Position numbers and translations under genes: made by a program. Source: Anaeramoeba flamelloides (taxonomy: Eukaryota > Metamonada > Anaeramoebidae). From it: DNA of 64,000 nt. The notes below the pieces were generated by a model. The model did no database searches. It saw only the letters and a list, made by a program, of their open reading frames with translations, and was not told the origin of the DNA. Positions 47,393 through 58,900 of this stretch are shown piece by piece. Numbering within the stretch: the first letter of the stretch is position 1; every line of letters starts with the position of its first letter. Where the stretch lies: positions 124,001 through 188,000 of the forward strand of contig JANTQA010000048.1 of the NCBI GenBank assembly GCA_027625915.1, in the 5' to 3' direction.

Positions 47393-48183
47393 TAATATTT
47401 AAATAAATACAAAGTCATTATACTACACTTTGATTTGATATTTGGTGATTTTAATAAAGGAAAGTGCTCTTAATTGGAGTATAATAATGAAAATTATTTC
47501 TAAATCATCAAAAAATTCAAATTTACAAATTAAATAAACATTTTTCTATTATTACAAGAGAAAGTCAAAACATAAGAATATAAAAAATCTCAAAATATTT
47601 TTATTTATAAATATTTCCTTTGAACTTATTTCGTTTGATTTGTTTTTTTTTTTTTTTGTTTTTTGTCTTTTAATAATAATTAAATAATAATTTTTAAATA
47701 ATATATCCGTATTGAATATATAGAATACTTTGCGTATTAATATAATAAGTATATTATTATCAAATTATACCCTTGAGACTACCCAGCCTTTCTAAAAACA
47801 ATATGAAAAAATTTATAAATTAACTTTTGAGGCTAATATCGATTTTTAAAAATGTGAAGATTTGAAGAAAAAATATTATACCTTTTAATTACTAGTGATG
47901 GATATATTTAAAAAAAATAAATCAACTGACGAAAATATAAATGTTTGATATTAAAATTATTTATCAATAAAACTTCTATTCTAGTTCCCAAAATTAAGTC
48001 ATTATTTTAAATTTTTTGGAAAATGATAACTGATGATTCAAATTATGTAAACTAACGGAATATATTAATTTGAAATCAAAATAAAAAACACAAAATCAAA
48101 TTAAAAAAAAAAAAGATTCATTTATTTTTCAAAGATCAAAAGGTAAAACCAAAACTAAAACTAAAAAATAAAACTTAACTTTC

Positions 48184-48214
<31 letters not shown>

Positions 48215-48266
48215 AATGAAAGGAAAAAAAATTTGTCTCATATAAAATCGAATAATTAAACTCAAA

Positions 48267-50282
48267 TTAAAATTTTACAACCCCATTAATTAAACCATTT
48301 TCATTGCGTGTAATTGCTTTCAGCAATATTTGTCCATGTTTCCAACCGTCCATTTTCTTGAGATCATTGATAATCTTTTCTGTGCCAAAATAGTGGTGGG
48401 TTAAAACTGAAGATTTAAACGTATCCTTAACGATGGGTGATGAGGATGAAGAAGATTCTTGCATACATTTCTTGCAAGATTCTGTAGGGTAATATGTTCT
48501 TTCGACAACTGGGCTTTTGAGTCCGTGTCCAAATGTTACACAGTCGTGTCCACCAATTTTCATGATGTGCTTTGAGTCGAGGGCAAAGCTGTAAACGCAA
48601 TCACACGATTGATAGACGGGTTTTTGCATTTCGCAGGGGAACACGCCTTTGCCGTTTTTCAAGATCGGGTGCCATGGTGTAATTTTCAGATCGCCAATTG
48701 TTACCAAATCAGTTTTCCCTTGGTCGCATACAGTTTTTATCACACACATAACCCTTGCGCCGTTGTGAAGAAGATCGCCCTTTTTAACATCTTTAATCAA
48801 CTTTGTTTTATTCTTCTCCATTAATACTGGGGAATCGCCATGGAAACAAGGATTATTGGAATTGCTATATTTGCTCATCCTGATTGGCTGTCTATTCTGG
48901 TACTGGTTCTGGTTCTGGTTCTGATTTATTTCATTTAAAAGGCTTGGTTCGGGTGGATCCATTTTAATAAAGACATCGTGTATGGAATCTTGGAGCTTTT
49001 TAAATCCCTTGCCGCCGTAAAATTGTACACCAGGATCTTTAAAGTTATTGCAATATTCGCCGCGGTGTGCAGAAGAGAGCGAGGGCAAATAGTGTCTCCC
49101 CCATCTTTTATACCAATCGTTTCTACTGAGCGCGTTTAAGACTTCTTTGACATCCTTCGAGAGGGCTTCGAGATAGTCGTTGCCAACAAGCAACTTTTGG
49201 AACTTGGCCATTTGTTTAAATGCCTTTTTGATGCCTGAGTTTTGGGATTGGTGTATCAATTCGACCATTTGGTTTCGGAGCAATTGGGTTTTAATCTTTT
49301 CGTCGTTCGCTTCAACAATGACGTTTCCAACATTTTCGACATTCGCAGTTTTGTTTGTGATGGAGTCTGTGTATTCCAAATATGCATTCAGGTATGCGGT
49401 CGTGTTCGAGCCGACTTCGAACCCCTTGTTAGGGAACTTGTGCTTAATCAGGATGTGTCTTGGCTGCCCGTGGTGAACGTGGTTGATCGGGATCGTCAGC
49501 CCCCAATTGGAAGCCGTTGATTCAAAAAACTGCTTTTCGGCAATTTTGACGTCGTTCATTTTCTCGATTTTCAAAATCGCGTGGCTTGTTTTCATGACCT
49601 GGATGTTACTCAGCGTATTGATGAAGCACGTGCCAACAAAGCCTGCGTCGGGGATAAAGGAAAATGTGCCTGTACCGATCTTTGAAAGATCGACCAACAG
49701 CTCTGTCATTAAATTGTACCCAAACCCAAAGGTATGGATGGAACAGCCAAGTCTGTGCTTGTCCAAATACGATCGTAGCATGTAGCTCTCTCCACGGGGT
49801 GGTCGTACGTTTGGGACGCCGTCAGTCAAAAGTAAAATATGGGCATTTTTGCAATTGCATTTGCGTACCATCTCCAGCGCTGTGGAAAGACCATCCCAGA
49901 TGTTTGTTGAACTCTTAACCCTCAGACTCTTCACTGCATCCTTCGCCTTTTGGATCCCGCTCTCATTCATTTCTGTTATTGGTAGCTCCTCTGTTGCTGT
50001 TCGGCTATAGGAAACTAATCCAAAACGCCCGGTGCAATTTTCGACAATCGTGTTACATGCGTGCTTTACCAAGTCAAGGTACGACAGCCCATCGGATTCT
50101 GTCTGGCCCTGAGAATTCTGAATCTTCGCCTCGTCTCTCATCGAGTATGAAACATCGACAACAGCAATGATGTCTGCATTGACAGTATCAACAAGAGATG
50201 GTGGGGTCAAGGTTATTAACGAATGCGTTCGATCAGAAATGATATCTATTTGGATATCATCGGTAGTGTTTTTGTTGGTCAT
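48267..50282 (-). CDS. von Willebrand A domain / Vwaint / Hint-domain protein
   Basis: An intronless 671-residue protein starting at the ATG giving MTNKNTTDD; an earlier in-frame TTG is not needed. Residues 37-225 are a vWA domain with a complete MIDAS: DVSYS (Asp43, Ser45, Ser47), Thr126 and Asp154 in LLTDGVPN. Residues about 230-440 match the Vwaint linker found in these proteins. A short Q/N repeat (455-465) leads to a Hint domain: NPCFHGDSPVLM with the nucleophile Cys479, KLIKDVKKGD, ITPWHPIL (His538) and GHDCVTFGHG (578-587), then HHYFGTEKIINDLKKMDGW. Hint domains cleave their own backbone in inteins and hedgehog proteins; in vWA-Hint proteins of protists and fungi, activity is unproven. 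No signal peptide is visible, so it is probably cytosolic. GC content is higher than in surrounding DNA, as in other conserved genes here. Confidence 0.92.
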   Translation of the reverse strand: MTNKNTTDDIQIDIISDRTHSLITLTPPSLVDTVNADIIAVVDVSYSMRDEAKIQNSQGQTESDGLSYLDLVKHACNTIVENCTGRFGLVSYSRTATEELPITEMNESGIQKAKDAVKSLRVKSSTNIWDGLSTALEMVRKCNCKNAHILLLTDGVPNVRPPRGESYMLRSYLDKHRLGCSIHTFGFGYNLMTELLVDLSKIGTGTFSFIPDAGFVGTCFINTLSNIQVMKTSHAILKIEKMNDVKIAEKQFFESTASNWGLTIPINHVHHGQPRHILIKHKFPNKGFEVGSNTTAYLNAYLEYTDSITNKTANVENVGNVIVEANDEKIKTQLLRNQMVELIHQSQNSGIKKAFKQMAKFQKLLVGNDYLEALSKDVKEVLNALSRNDWYKRWGRHYLPSLSSAHRGEYCNNFKDPGVQFYGGKGFKKLQDSIHDVFIKMDPPEPSLLNEINQNQNQNQYQNRQPIRMSKYSNSNNPCFHGDSPVLMEKNKTKLIKDVKKGDLLHNGARVMCVIKTVCDQGKTDLVTIGDLKITPWHPILKNGKGVFPCEMQKPVYQSCDCVYSFALDSKHIMKIGGHDCVTFGHGLKSPVVERTYYPTESCKKCMQESSSSSSPIVKDTFKSSVLTHHYFGTEKIINDLKKMDGWKHGQILLKAITRNENGLINGVVKF

Positions 50283-51017
50283 TTGATGTAATGATTGTTT
50301 CTTTTGAAAAAGTACAAATTTAAAAAAATGAATAATATTTTGACAGAATTTTTTTTTAAGCAATTCTAATATGAATTGTGCTTTTGTTTATGTTTTTGAA
50401 GTCTCAAAGATTAAGGTATAATTTTTCTCTTTTTAAAAATGGGTATTTTTTTTTTATTGTTACAAGATCTTATATGACAAATCATTCAGTATTCTGTTGT
50501 CCAATTATTGTGAATCTCTGTGAATCTAGACTTTTAGTTTATTACACTTCCTATCTTTAAAATAAAAATATTTCTTTTCAACAAGATAAAAAATTTATAA
50601 ATAGGTTAATCAGAAATTCATAACTCAAGATTCTCATAGGCACTACAGTTTCGTTTTGTTTCGGAAATTAATGTTGTGTTATCCAAGATTATTCAAATTT
50701 TTTTTTCTCCAAAGATAATTTTTTTCGTTATTTTTGTGGTAAATGTACACAAAGTATAAAGGTCAAATTAAACCAAGTATTATTAACTTATGGGACAAGT
50801 ATTGGTTTTTACAGAGTGCTAATACTGGTCCAAGAAAATCCACAAATTTATTATTAAACCGAAATATTTGAGTTACCCTTCAGTAATTTGACAATTTCTT
50901 TACGGCATAGGAGAAATAGATTTCAAAAAAATCCATTGATTTAGTCCAAAAGGCCCATTTAGAGAACGAAAACTCTTTCGAAAAAAAATCTTTACTTTTT
51001 TCTTATTCTTCTTCTTA

Positions 51018-51179
51018 TATGGTATTTAAAATATAAAGAGCAAAAATTATCACTTCATTTTTTATTTAGTTTTTTATAAAGAGTCACAAATTGCAACCTT
51101 CTTCTTTAAAGTACTTGATTTAGAAAAGAAAAATAGGGAAAAGGAAGTGAAAATTTTTCCATTTATTATTCAAATACCG
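51018..51179. mobile_element. Family E fold-back MITE
   Basis: Contains TGGTATTTAAAATATAAAG at the left, the shared core AGAGTCACAAATTGCAACC, and GAAGTGAAAATTTTTCC then TTATTCAAATACC at the right. Ends are somewhat decayed and approximate. Confidence 0.65.
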
Positions 51180-51239
51180 TTTCACAGAACATTTACTTTT
51201 AAAAAGTTTGAATAATATCAAATCAATTTTAAAGATTCT

Positions 51240-51517
51240 GAGATTGATGTTTGAGAAAATTTTCAAATATTAGGGCCATTTGATCAAATTTTTGTCGAAA
51301 TATTCTCAATTTTTTTTAAATTGATCCTTCTCTTTTAAGAATTTCTTTTTTAATTAAAAGAAATAACACCTTTAAGAAACAAATACCAGATTTTTTTTTG
51401 GGTTTATTGCCTGTTTCTTTGATGATTTAATGAATAAGTTTTCTGGATCAGAAAAACACGCTTTTTATTTTGAAAACAACAGATTTAACTTTTCTACACA
51501 AATTATTTTGGCAACAG
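51240..51517. mobile_element. Family F MITE, right-hand part
   Basis: Matches F in reverse orientation from GAAATATTCTCAATTTTTTT to the terminus GGCAACAG-TA (51518-51519). The left third is missing or unrecognisable, next to an E element. Confidence 0.7.
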
Positions 51518-51666
51518 TAGAATCTGATTTTTTTTAAAGTGTTATTTTACAGTGATCTAAATAATACTTTTCAAAGAACAGAATCAGTTTTTCAAAATAC
51601 TGATATTTGAATTATAAATTGGAAGAAAATTTTCACTTCCTTTTCCATTTTTACTTTTCTCAATTA

Positions 51667-53047
51667 AGGGAGTAGCCACGGTAAAGAAAAATTTTTCACT
51701 TTCTTGCAATTCTGAAGAGGATCAGAAAATAAAATTTTTTACTCTGGTTGTACCTCATTGATTTTTATTATTTAGAGTACTTCATTCATTAAATTTTTTT
51801 AATTTTTTTTCCAAAGTTTCAAAGAAACTGCCACAATAGAATGTTGAGTTGAATTGCTTAAAATAGTGTTTTGAATGTTGAATGACTTATCATTTATCCT
51901 TATCTCAACATTCTATTGTGGTATTTAATTTTTTCATTTTTCATTTTTTATTGTTTCATCATTTTTGAGATTTTTTTAATCCTGACAAAATAAAGCAATT
52001 AGAAATATTTTTTTATCAGTGGCATTTGGGATTAATGGATTTTGTTTAAAAAGAACAACAATACTACAATTGAGAGAATCATAAAAGGAAACATAAATGG
52101 GACTTAAATAGCTAGAAGATTCCAAAAAAAGAATAATTAAGTAAAATTATTACTTGTTAGGATTTTAAATCGTTGGGTTTAGTGGAATATGAGAAGTGAG
52201 TATGATTATATTCTATCAAATTTTGAACTTAAAATAGATATAAGTTTTATTCAAAGAATCTGAAATTATCATCCCCCCAAAAAAAAACTAAACCTCCATT
52301 CCAAAAATTTGGACACATCAGGAAATCAAAAATAGGGAAACAAAAACTCAATTTATGATATTTTTCCAAACGTAATATAAAACCACATATAAGTAACATA
52401 GTATTAATGGTTTTTTAAGTAATCATTTTCATCCAAATATAAGAAAACAATATTAAACAAAAAATCAAAACAAGTGTGTCCAAAATATGGAAACGAGCTG
52501 AAATGAAAGAGTTTGAACAAAAAATATATTGGTAGATTTGTTAAAATTACACCAACAATGGTTGATCGATCAAATGATAAGATACCATGCACCGGTTGTA
52601 TGCGGATTTTTCAATTTAGGAAACTCAACTGTAACCAACTATCAACCATCTATAAAAAATTTTCAGATCTAACTAAACCGATTAAGTAACTTCAGAAATA
52701 GAAAATTAAAACAAAAACAAAAAAGAAAAAAAATGAAATGGTTTGTTGAATTAAAATTAATTTCCAATTGGATGTAAATCATATTATTGTTATTTTTCCA
52801 ACTGCTTAAACTGTACCCAAATTAATGGAATTAAGTTTATTTTAATAAAAGAAATAATAAAAAAAAAAAAACTATTTTATCAATAAAATCTTCTTTTTTT
52901 AATTGTTGAACATTACTAAAAAAAAAATATCAAATAATTTTTTTAAAAAATTTTTTAGAGAATCTACGATCACACGGCACTAAAATAAAATATTCTTATC
53001 TCATCTCTCTCAAATTTTTATCATGCCTTATGGTGTAGCTACTCCCT
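51667..53047. mobile_element. Element H (about 1.38 kb) with TA-AGGG termini
   Basis: Left end TA-AGGGAGTAGCCACGGT and, reading the right end reversed, TA-AGGGAGTAGCTACACC; TA flanks at 51665-51666 and 53048-53049. It lies directly after a left arm of family E, as if inserted there. Inside are a hairpin (51829-51923) and an inverted pair of TTTGGACACA-containing blocks (52297-52322 and 52471-52496). No convincing coding frame. Single copy here; related by its termini to L and G. Confidence 0.65.
51829..51923. repeat. Hairpin inside element H
   Basis: Perfect 18-20-bp arms TGCCACAATAGAATGTTGAG and CTCAACATTCTATTGTGGTA separated by about 55 bp. It may be a small nested fold-back element. Confidence 0.85.
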
Positions 53048-53189
53048 TAAGTTCTCAAGAATATAGACTGTGGTTTCTCTATTGTTCTCTATTTATTACA
53101 AAACAAAAATCTTGAAAATATTGTGAATTTTTTTGTATTTATTATTCAGCGAACCATAAAATACCTGTTTTAAAGTTGAATTCTTACTT

Positions 53190-53400
53190 TTTTTTCTTCT
53201 TATTCCAAGGCAACATCCAATTCACCACCTGTGAGTATACCATAGGTTAAAATCAATTTTGAAGACAAACTGCTTGTTATTTATAGTAAAATTTTAAATT
53301 AGGAAAGGAAATTTTATACAAATTTATCATAATTTTCCATTTTTTTCTAATATTTTTCTCAATTTTTTGCTGATTAAATTTCTTTTAAAAATTATATATA
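53190..53400. mobile_element. Family F MITE fragment (left-hand part, reverse orientation)
   Basis: Shares CCAAGGCAACATCCAAT, GGTTAAAATCAATTTTGA and TCTCAATTTTTTGCTGATTA with F copy 3 (55034-55676). The rest of the element is not recognisable. Confidence 0.65.
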
Positions 53401-53492
53401 TTTTTTTTTTAAAATTGTAATTTAAAAAAATAATTAATTTAAAAATTAAAAAAAAAAAAAAATTGTATATCTAATTTTGCACAGGTACACAC

Positions 53493-53494
53493 TA

Positions 53495-53527
<33 letters not shown>
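53493..53527. repeat. (CA)n(TA)n microsatellite
   Basis: About ten CA units followed by TA units, abutting the left end of element P. A pure TA run also lies at about 54271-54298. Confidence 0.95.
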
Positions 53528-53528
<1 letters not shown>

Positions 53529-54041
53529 CCGTTCCAACCATACCATGAAATCTATGATAAACAGAAAATTCATTTTCCTTATCATAATTGTCTTTTTATG
53601 ACAGGATTTTATGGTTATGTGATATCCAATTACAAACAATGAAATTTTATAATAGAACAAAAATTTCACTTCGAAAAAAAATTGAAATTTATATTTTTGA
53701 CTTCAAACTTCCTGAATGATCAATAATTTAGAAAAATTTTCAGGTTTTTACTGGACCTTTAATTTCTAGAGACTGAATAAATCAAAAGGCAAGACCATTT
53801 CAAAGAAATCGTCAAATTTGATATTCGATCTTTAGAAGCTTTGTTTTGAATTTTAAATTTGTTTTATAAAGCAACACGTTTTTTTTCTCATTCTTTCAAA
53901 GAAGAAATTTTTTAAAAAAACCTATGTAAAACCATAAAACGGATATGATAGCGTATAGCAGAATATTTTTTTTTGTATTTGACTGGTACAAAAAGTCAAT
54001 TATTATACCTGTCAAATTTCATGGTAGGTTTGGAAAAGCTG
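53526..54041. mobile_element. Element P, TA-flanked TIR element (516 bp)
   Basis: Left end TAGCCGTTCCAACCATACCA followed by TGAAATC; right end reversed reads CAGCTTTTCCAAACCTACCA followed by TGAAATT. TA flanks at 53524-53525 and 54042-54043. No second copy in the window and no coding frame. Confidence 0.75.
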
Positions 54042-54266
54042 TATATATTAGCTAAATTTCAAAAATTAAAGCTGTTTTTTCCTTCAAAAAAATTTTTTTA
54101 ATTTTTTTGAATTTTGAATAATAAAGTATTTTGCTAAAATGACTAGATATAATAACCAATATAGATTAATAAATAACAATTTATAGAAATAATTTTATTT
54201 TTTGAAAAAAATTTGAAAAAAGAAAAATATAATAATAAATAAGTTTACTACCGATTTTGAAATTTG

Positions 54267-54302
<36 letters not shown>

Positions 54303-54344
54303 ATCAAATAAATTTCTTTCTTTATTTCTTTACATATAATTTAA

Positions 54345-54965
54345 TAAAATTAAAATTTATATTTTGGTTATTAATTATAATTTACAAACTATGGAATTAT
54401 AAAGTATTACTTTAGGGAAAAGTTGCAATTTTCCAGGAAATATAAAAAGTATTTTGGCCTATTTTCGAATTTAATAATTTCATTATTCATCTTATAATTT
54501 GAAGTTCAAAAAATGAAAAAAGTTATTAACTGTTCTTTGAATAAAGAAATTATATTTTATTTAAAGTTTAAAATACTAATTATTATTTTATCGAAATTAC
54601 AATAATATTTTCGATCTAGTTATTTCAAAAAATGGTGATTTTATTTTTAAAGTGTATTTTAGTACACTTCCTTCACAAAAAATAAGATTTCGATCTTCTT
54701 TCAAAGAAAATATTTCTTTGAAATAATTCACAAATATGTTGGATTTTGAAATTTTCAAAAATGAGAAAAAAGGATTAAACTTTTAAAAACCATAATTCAT
54801 TTCGGAAAATAACCTTAAAAGCAAATTTTTATTTTAATAACAAAAAAATTTTTTATTTGGTTTTTCAATTTCAAGATGTTATAAATTATTTTGAATAAGC
54901 TAATAAATTTACTTAATGATTTTTTAGTTTAACAGTCACTTAAGGTTGATTATCCCTGAAATGTT
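54345..54965. repeat. Dispersed repeat Q, copy 2 (old, diverged)
   Basis: Same order of anchor blocks as 2730-3345, including AACTGTTCTTTGAATAAAGA, ATAATTCATTTC and TTTCAATTTCAAGATG. No terminal repeats recognised. Confidence 0.6.
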
Positions 54966-55033
54966 AAAAAAGATTATCTAATGTTGGATGTGGAAACTTA
55001 TTAATTTGGTTCTCACTTTCTAATTCTGAACTA

Positions 55034-55676
55034 CAGTGATTAAAATAAAGCGTGTACAACAACTATAATCCGTGTTTCAAAATATTATCCATTCTTTTTT
55101 TTATTCTTGTACCAAGGCAACATCCAATCTACTAAAAAAGCAGTATACCTAAGTTAAAATCAATTTTGACAGTAAATGTCTGGTTATTTTCAGTAAAATT
55201 TAAATTATTCATGCAAATAGTTGAAAAATTTCCAAAATATTCTCAATTTTTTTGAAATTTTTTGTTTTTTTTTTTGATTAAAATTTTCTTAAAAATTTAC
55301 TCTATTTTTTGCGATAAATTTTGCAATTTGATCCTTCATTTTTAGAATTTCTTTTTAAATAATAGAACTTTAAGAAACCAATATCATATTTTTTTAGGGT
55401 TTATTATTGGTTTCTTTGATCGGTTAATGTATTGGTCAACTATTGGTATTTGAATTAAAATTGGGAAAAATTTTCACTTCGTTTTCTATTTATCTTGAAT
55501 AGAAAAACCACAAATTGAAACCTACTTCTTTTGTAAGTATACTTACAAAAGAAAAATATGAAAAGGAAGTAAAAATTCTGTCCCATTTAACATTCAAATA
55601 TCAGTATAACAAAAAAACACGTTTTTTATTTTGAAACACAGATTATATTTTTTTGCACGTGTTATTTTGACGACAG
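55034..55676. mobile_element. Family F MITE, copy 3, with a nested family E element
   Basis: Left end TA-CAGTGATTAAAATAAAG and right end TTATTTTGACGACAG-TA; TA flanks at 55032-55033 and 55677-55678. Orientation is opposite to copies 1 and 2. Removing the E insertion (55443-55604 plus one TA) leaves about 479 bp, matching the 484- and 493-bp copies. Confidence 0.88.
55443..55604. mobile_element. Family E fold-back MITE nested in family F (162 bp)
   Basis: Arms TTGGTATTTGAATTAAAATT and, reversed from the right end, CTGATATTTGAATGTTAAAT. TA flanks at 55441-55442 and 55605-55606. It interrupts F between GTTAATGTATTGGTCAAC and TAACAAAAAAACACG, so it entered after the F insertion. Confidence 0.88.
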
Positions 55677-55986
55677 TACTAATAAAACCCTTACCAAGTT
55701 CAAGATCTGCCAGATAAGTTACAAATTAACAAGTTTCCACACTTGGCACATTATAAATTGTTTTCAAATTTCATGGATTGAAAACCTTAAAGATGAGGAA
55801 AAATACTACAACTTTGAAATACTAAAATTGATTTCAAATTAATTATTTGTTAGTTAATATCTTTAGACCTTAAATAAAGCCGTGGTGGTTGTACTTTTCA
55901 AAACATTGTTGAATAACTTAACACCTTACATTTTTCCAATTATCATTTTTTTTTCCCTTGTTTTAAAAAAAAACGAAATAAACCCT

Positions 55987-58900
55987 ATGTCGATTCCTTT
56001 ACTTTCCTTACTTAAAGCACCTTCACCAAAATATATTACAGATTTAATTGATCAATTTTTCTTCGCTCGACTTGAAGCAAGTTCAATTCCGAATAAAGAA
56101 CAAATAATAAAAGAACTTGAAATTAATGAAAACAAATTTTATGAAGTAATATTAATTTTTTTCTTTTTTTTTTTAAACCTTTTTATTTTGGCACCCATGA
56201 AACAAAAAGATCAATTCAAACAAAAAAGATTTTGAACACTGTTATAATAATTCTAAAATAGTTACAAGTTTCGGTCTATGATTTAATTAATGACTCACTT
56301 TACCACAATTTAAAAACCTCCGAAAAGATCGAAAAGCAACTGTTCCCACAAAAATTCCATGGTAAACTACGTTCGCTTCTGTCAAGTCATATTTCGACAA
56401 GCCTCGAAAAATGGCATAAATTATGCAAATCTAAATACTTGACTCTTCCAAAGTTAATAAGTTTTGATTGGCGTGTTGATGTTAAGTCTGCTTCAGATCT
56501 TACTTCAACACTTTCTGCTCCAGTTGTTTTGCTTGAAATGAAGGTAAAAATTTCTTTTTTTTTTTTTTTTTTATTCTTTTGTTTATTGTGTTTCTTTTGT
56601 TTCACCAAACATTGTTTTTTGAAGACCAAATTTAAAAATAAAAGAAGAATTGGAAAATATTAAACAAGAAAGTCAGCAAATTGACCTATAGTTCAGAACT
56701 TTGATTTTACTTTACTTGATAATTCAAAAAATCAGAGTCACTCGCCTGTTGTACAAAAAAAGATCCAACAAGCGTATTTATTGTTTGGAAAAAAAAGTTC
56801 AACACGGTTTTTTATTGGTAAACATTAATAGAATCACAGAAACCTGAAAATGAAAAGTAAAATCAATAAAAAGAAGAAATAAATTAACTTGAAAGAATAA
56901 TCCATTATATTATTTTCAATCGAATCAACAAATACAATTTAAATCTCCTTTATTATCGAAATCATTATAGTGGTTTGGGAGATCCTCAAAAATAGTTAAT
57001 TTTTTCAACAAATTTTTAATAATTGATCAATCAAATAAAAAAACACCCTTACCATAAAGATAGTATTACAAAAACTACTATTTTGTTTAATCCTTCATTT
57101 TGTCTTTAGTCATTTATTTTTTCTTTTTATTAATTGATCTTACTTTTCATTTTCAGGTTCTATTAAGGTGACTAATAAAAAACCGTGTTGAACTTTTTTT
57201 CCCGAACAGTTCAGGACTATTCGAATTTTATGCTCTGTGAGGGTTGAAATAAAATACTATAAACAGAAAAAAAGCTTTAAAAGACAATGGATTGAGGAAA
57301 AGTCAAAATATTGCAATTTTTGGATTTTTTAGATTTTGCTTGAAAATCATTTACAGTCAGTTCCACTTTTAAGGCACAAACTTGCAACGAAATTTAAGAC
57401 ACAAAAAAAATCTCAAATTAAGGCACAAAATTCAGATTCTAGTAAAATAAATTGTAAAAAAAAAAATTACAAATTTTGTGCCTTAATTTGAGATTTTTTT
57501 GTGCCTTAAATTTCGTTGAAAGTTTGTGCCTTAAAAGTGGAACTGACTGTATTGATCCAAAAACTTTTTGAATTTCCCGAACAAACCAAGGCAAAACTAA
57601 AAAGCTATTTTTTTTGATATTCGGAAAATGCCACCCCACTTTCTTTTCAAGTATATTTATACTCTCTCGCCACACTCTAACATACTTGAAAAGAAAGTGG
57701 AGTGACATTTTCCTAATGAAATTTTTTTCTTCAAAATTTGTTGACAATAATTTGGATTTGATGAAGGAAAATTGTTTTTTGCCAAACCCAAAATTTTGGA
57801 AAAAAAACCTAAATTTTTCAAGTTAGCAAGATCCCACTGATCAAGTTTCTTTTAAGTCTATAAATATGTTACTAGGTGGAAAAATAGTATTCACTAACCA
57901 TAAAATTAGACTAATCCTTAATCCAAATTAAATACTTTTTTTTTTTTTTAGTAAATAATCTCAAAATTTAATTTCTGGGTACAAGTACTAAAAATCAAGG
58001 AGCTATTTTATTATACTGTACATACCATCACAAAAAATGTAAAATTTATTAAATTAAATTGTCTTCGCACCTAAAAAACTCTTATGTTAGAGAGGAGGAA
58101 AGTTGGAGATTTTCAAGGATTATATTTCTCGTTTTTGTTTCACCAAAATTTATGAAACACGTGTACATATCCATTTAGTGATTCAAAGCTGTCTACGTTA
58201 TCTCTAAGGACTTTTTAAGGAATTTAAAGGTTATAAATTCATGTAATTTCAAATCCTTTCACTGAAAGTTACTAAGAACGTGTTTTTTGGAAAATGCCAC
58301 CAATATCACATCCTTACTAATCAGCCCTATTTTTTTGTCTCTTAAGGGATTAGCGTCACCATAGATTTACCAATCATTAAAGTATGTTGTAATTGGGTGT
58401 AAATGGTATTAGTGCACTATGGCACAAATAGCTCTAAAAAATCTATTATAAATCTTATTGCACAATAAATTATTACATTTTTTTCCTAATGATCACAATT
58501 AAAAAAGTTTCATTTTGAAAAAATTTTTTTTTATTCCTTTATCAAATCTAAAAATAGAAACCCAAAATAACAGTATTCTGGTATTTAATAATTTAGATTT
58601 AGACCTCCAAAAGTAACTATTTTTAAAATTTTTAAATTTCAAAGATTAACTCAATAACCATCAACATAAAAGCACAAAGACTTATTATTTTTGTTTGCTT
58701 TTGATAAAGATACTTGTAACATCAATATATTTGCCTGATTTGAGAAATAATTTGTCAAAAAACTTTATTTGTTAATTATTTAATTTTTAAAAAAAAACGA
58801 ATTTTTTAGTAACTAATCTACATTTCTCCACAAATTTAAGAAAGATATTTCGTGACTTTGTAGTCTGAATATTGATAATTCAACCTTTAAATTTATGGTG

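Larger units (their letters stand above)
45721..48266. other. 2.5-kb intergenic region upstream of fibrillarin
   Basis: No gene. Contains a family N MITE (46337-46565), a family E fold-back (about 46679-46840), scattered E arms up to about 47095, and the 103-bp palindromic element I (47290-47392). A 27-bp A run lies near 48186-48209, close to the 3' end of the vWA-Hint gene. Confidence 0.65.
50283..55986. other. 5.7-kb region of stacked mobile elements between vWA-Hint and COMMD9 genes
   Basis: The two flanking genes are divergent, so both 5' regions lie here. Elements in order: E (about 51018-51179), F fragment (about 51240-51517), E left arm (about 51602-51664) abutting H (51667-53047), F fragment (about 53190-53400), P (53526-54041), repeat Q copy 2 (54345-54965), and F (55034-55676) with E inside. 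No gene supported. Confidence 0.7.

Noticed and set aside
48267-50363. Longer N-terminus for the vWA-Hint protein
   Set aside because: The extension relies on a TTG start and adds a poorly conserved hydrophobic leader; the ATG at 50282 is sufficient.
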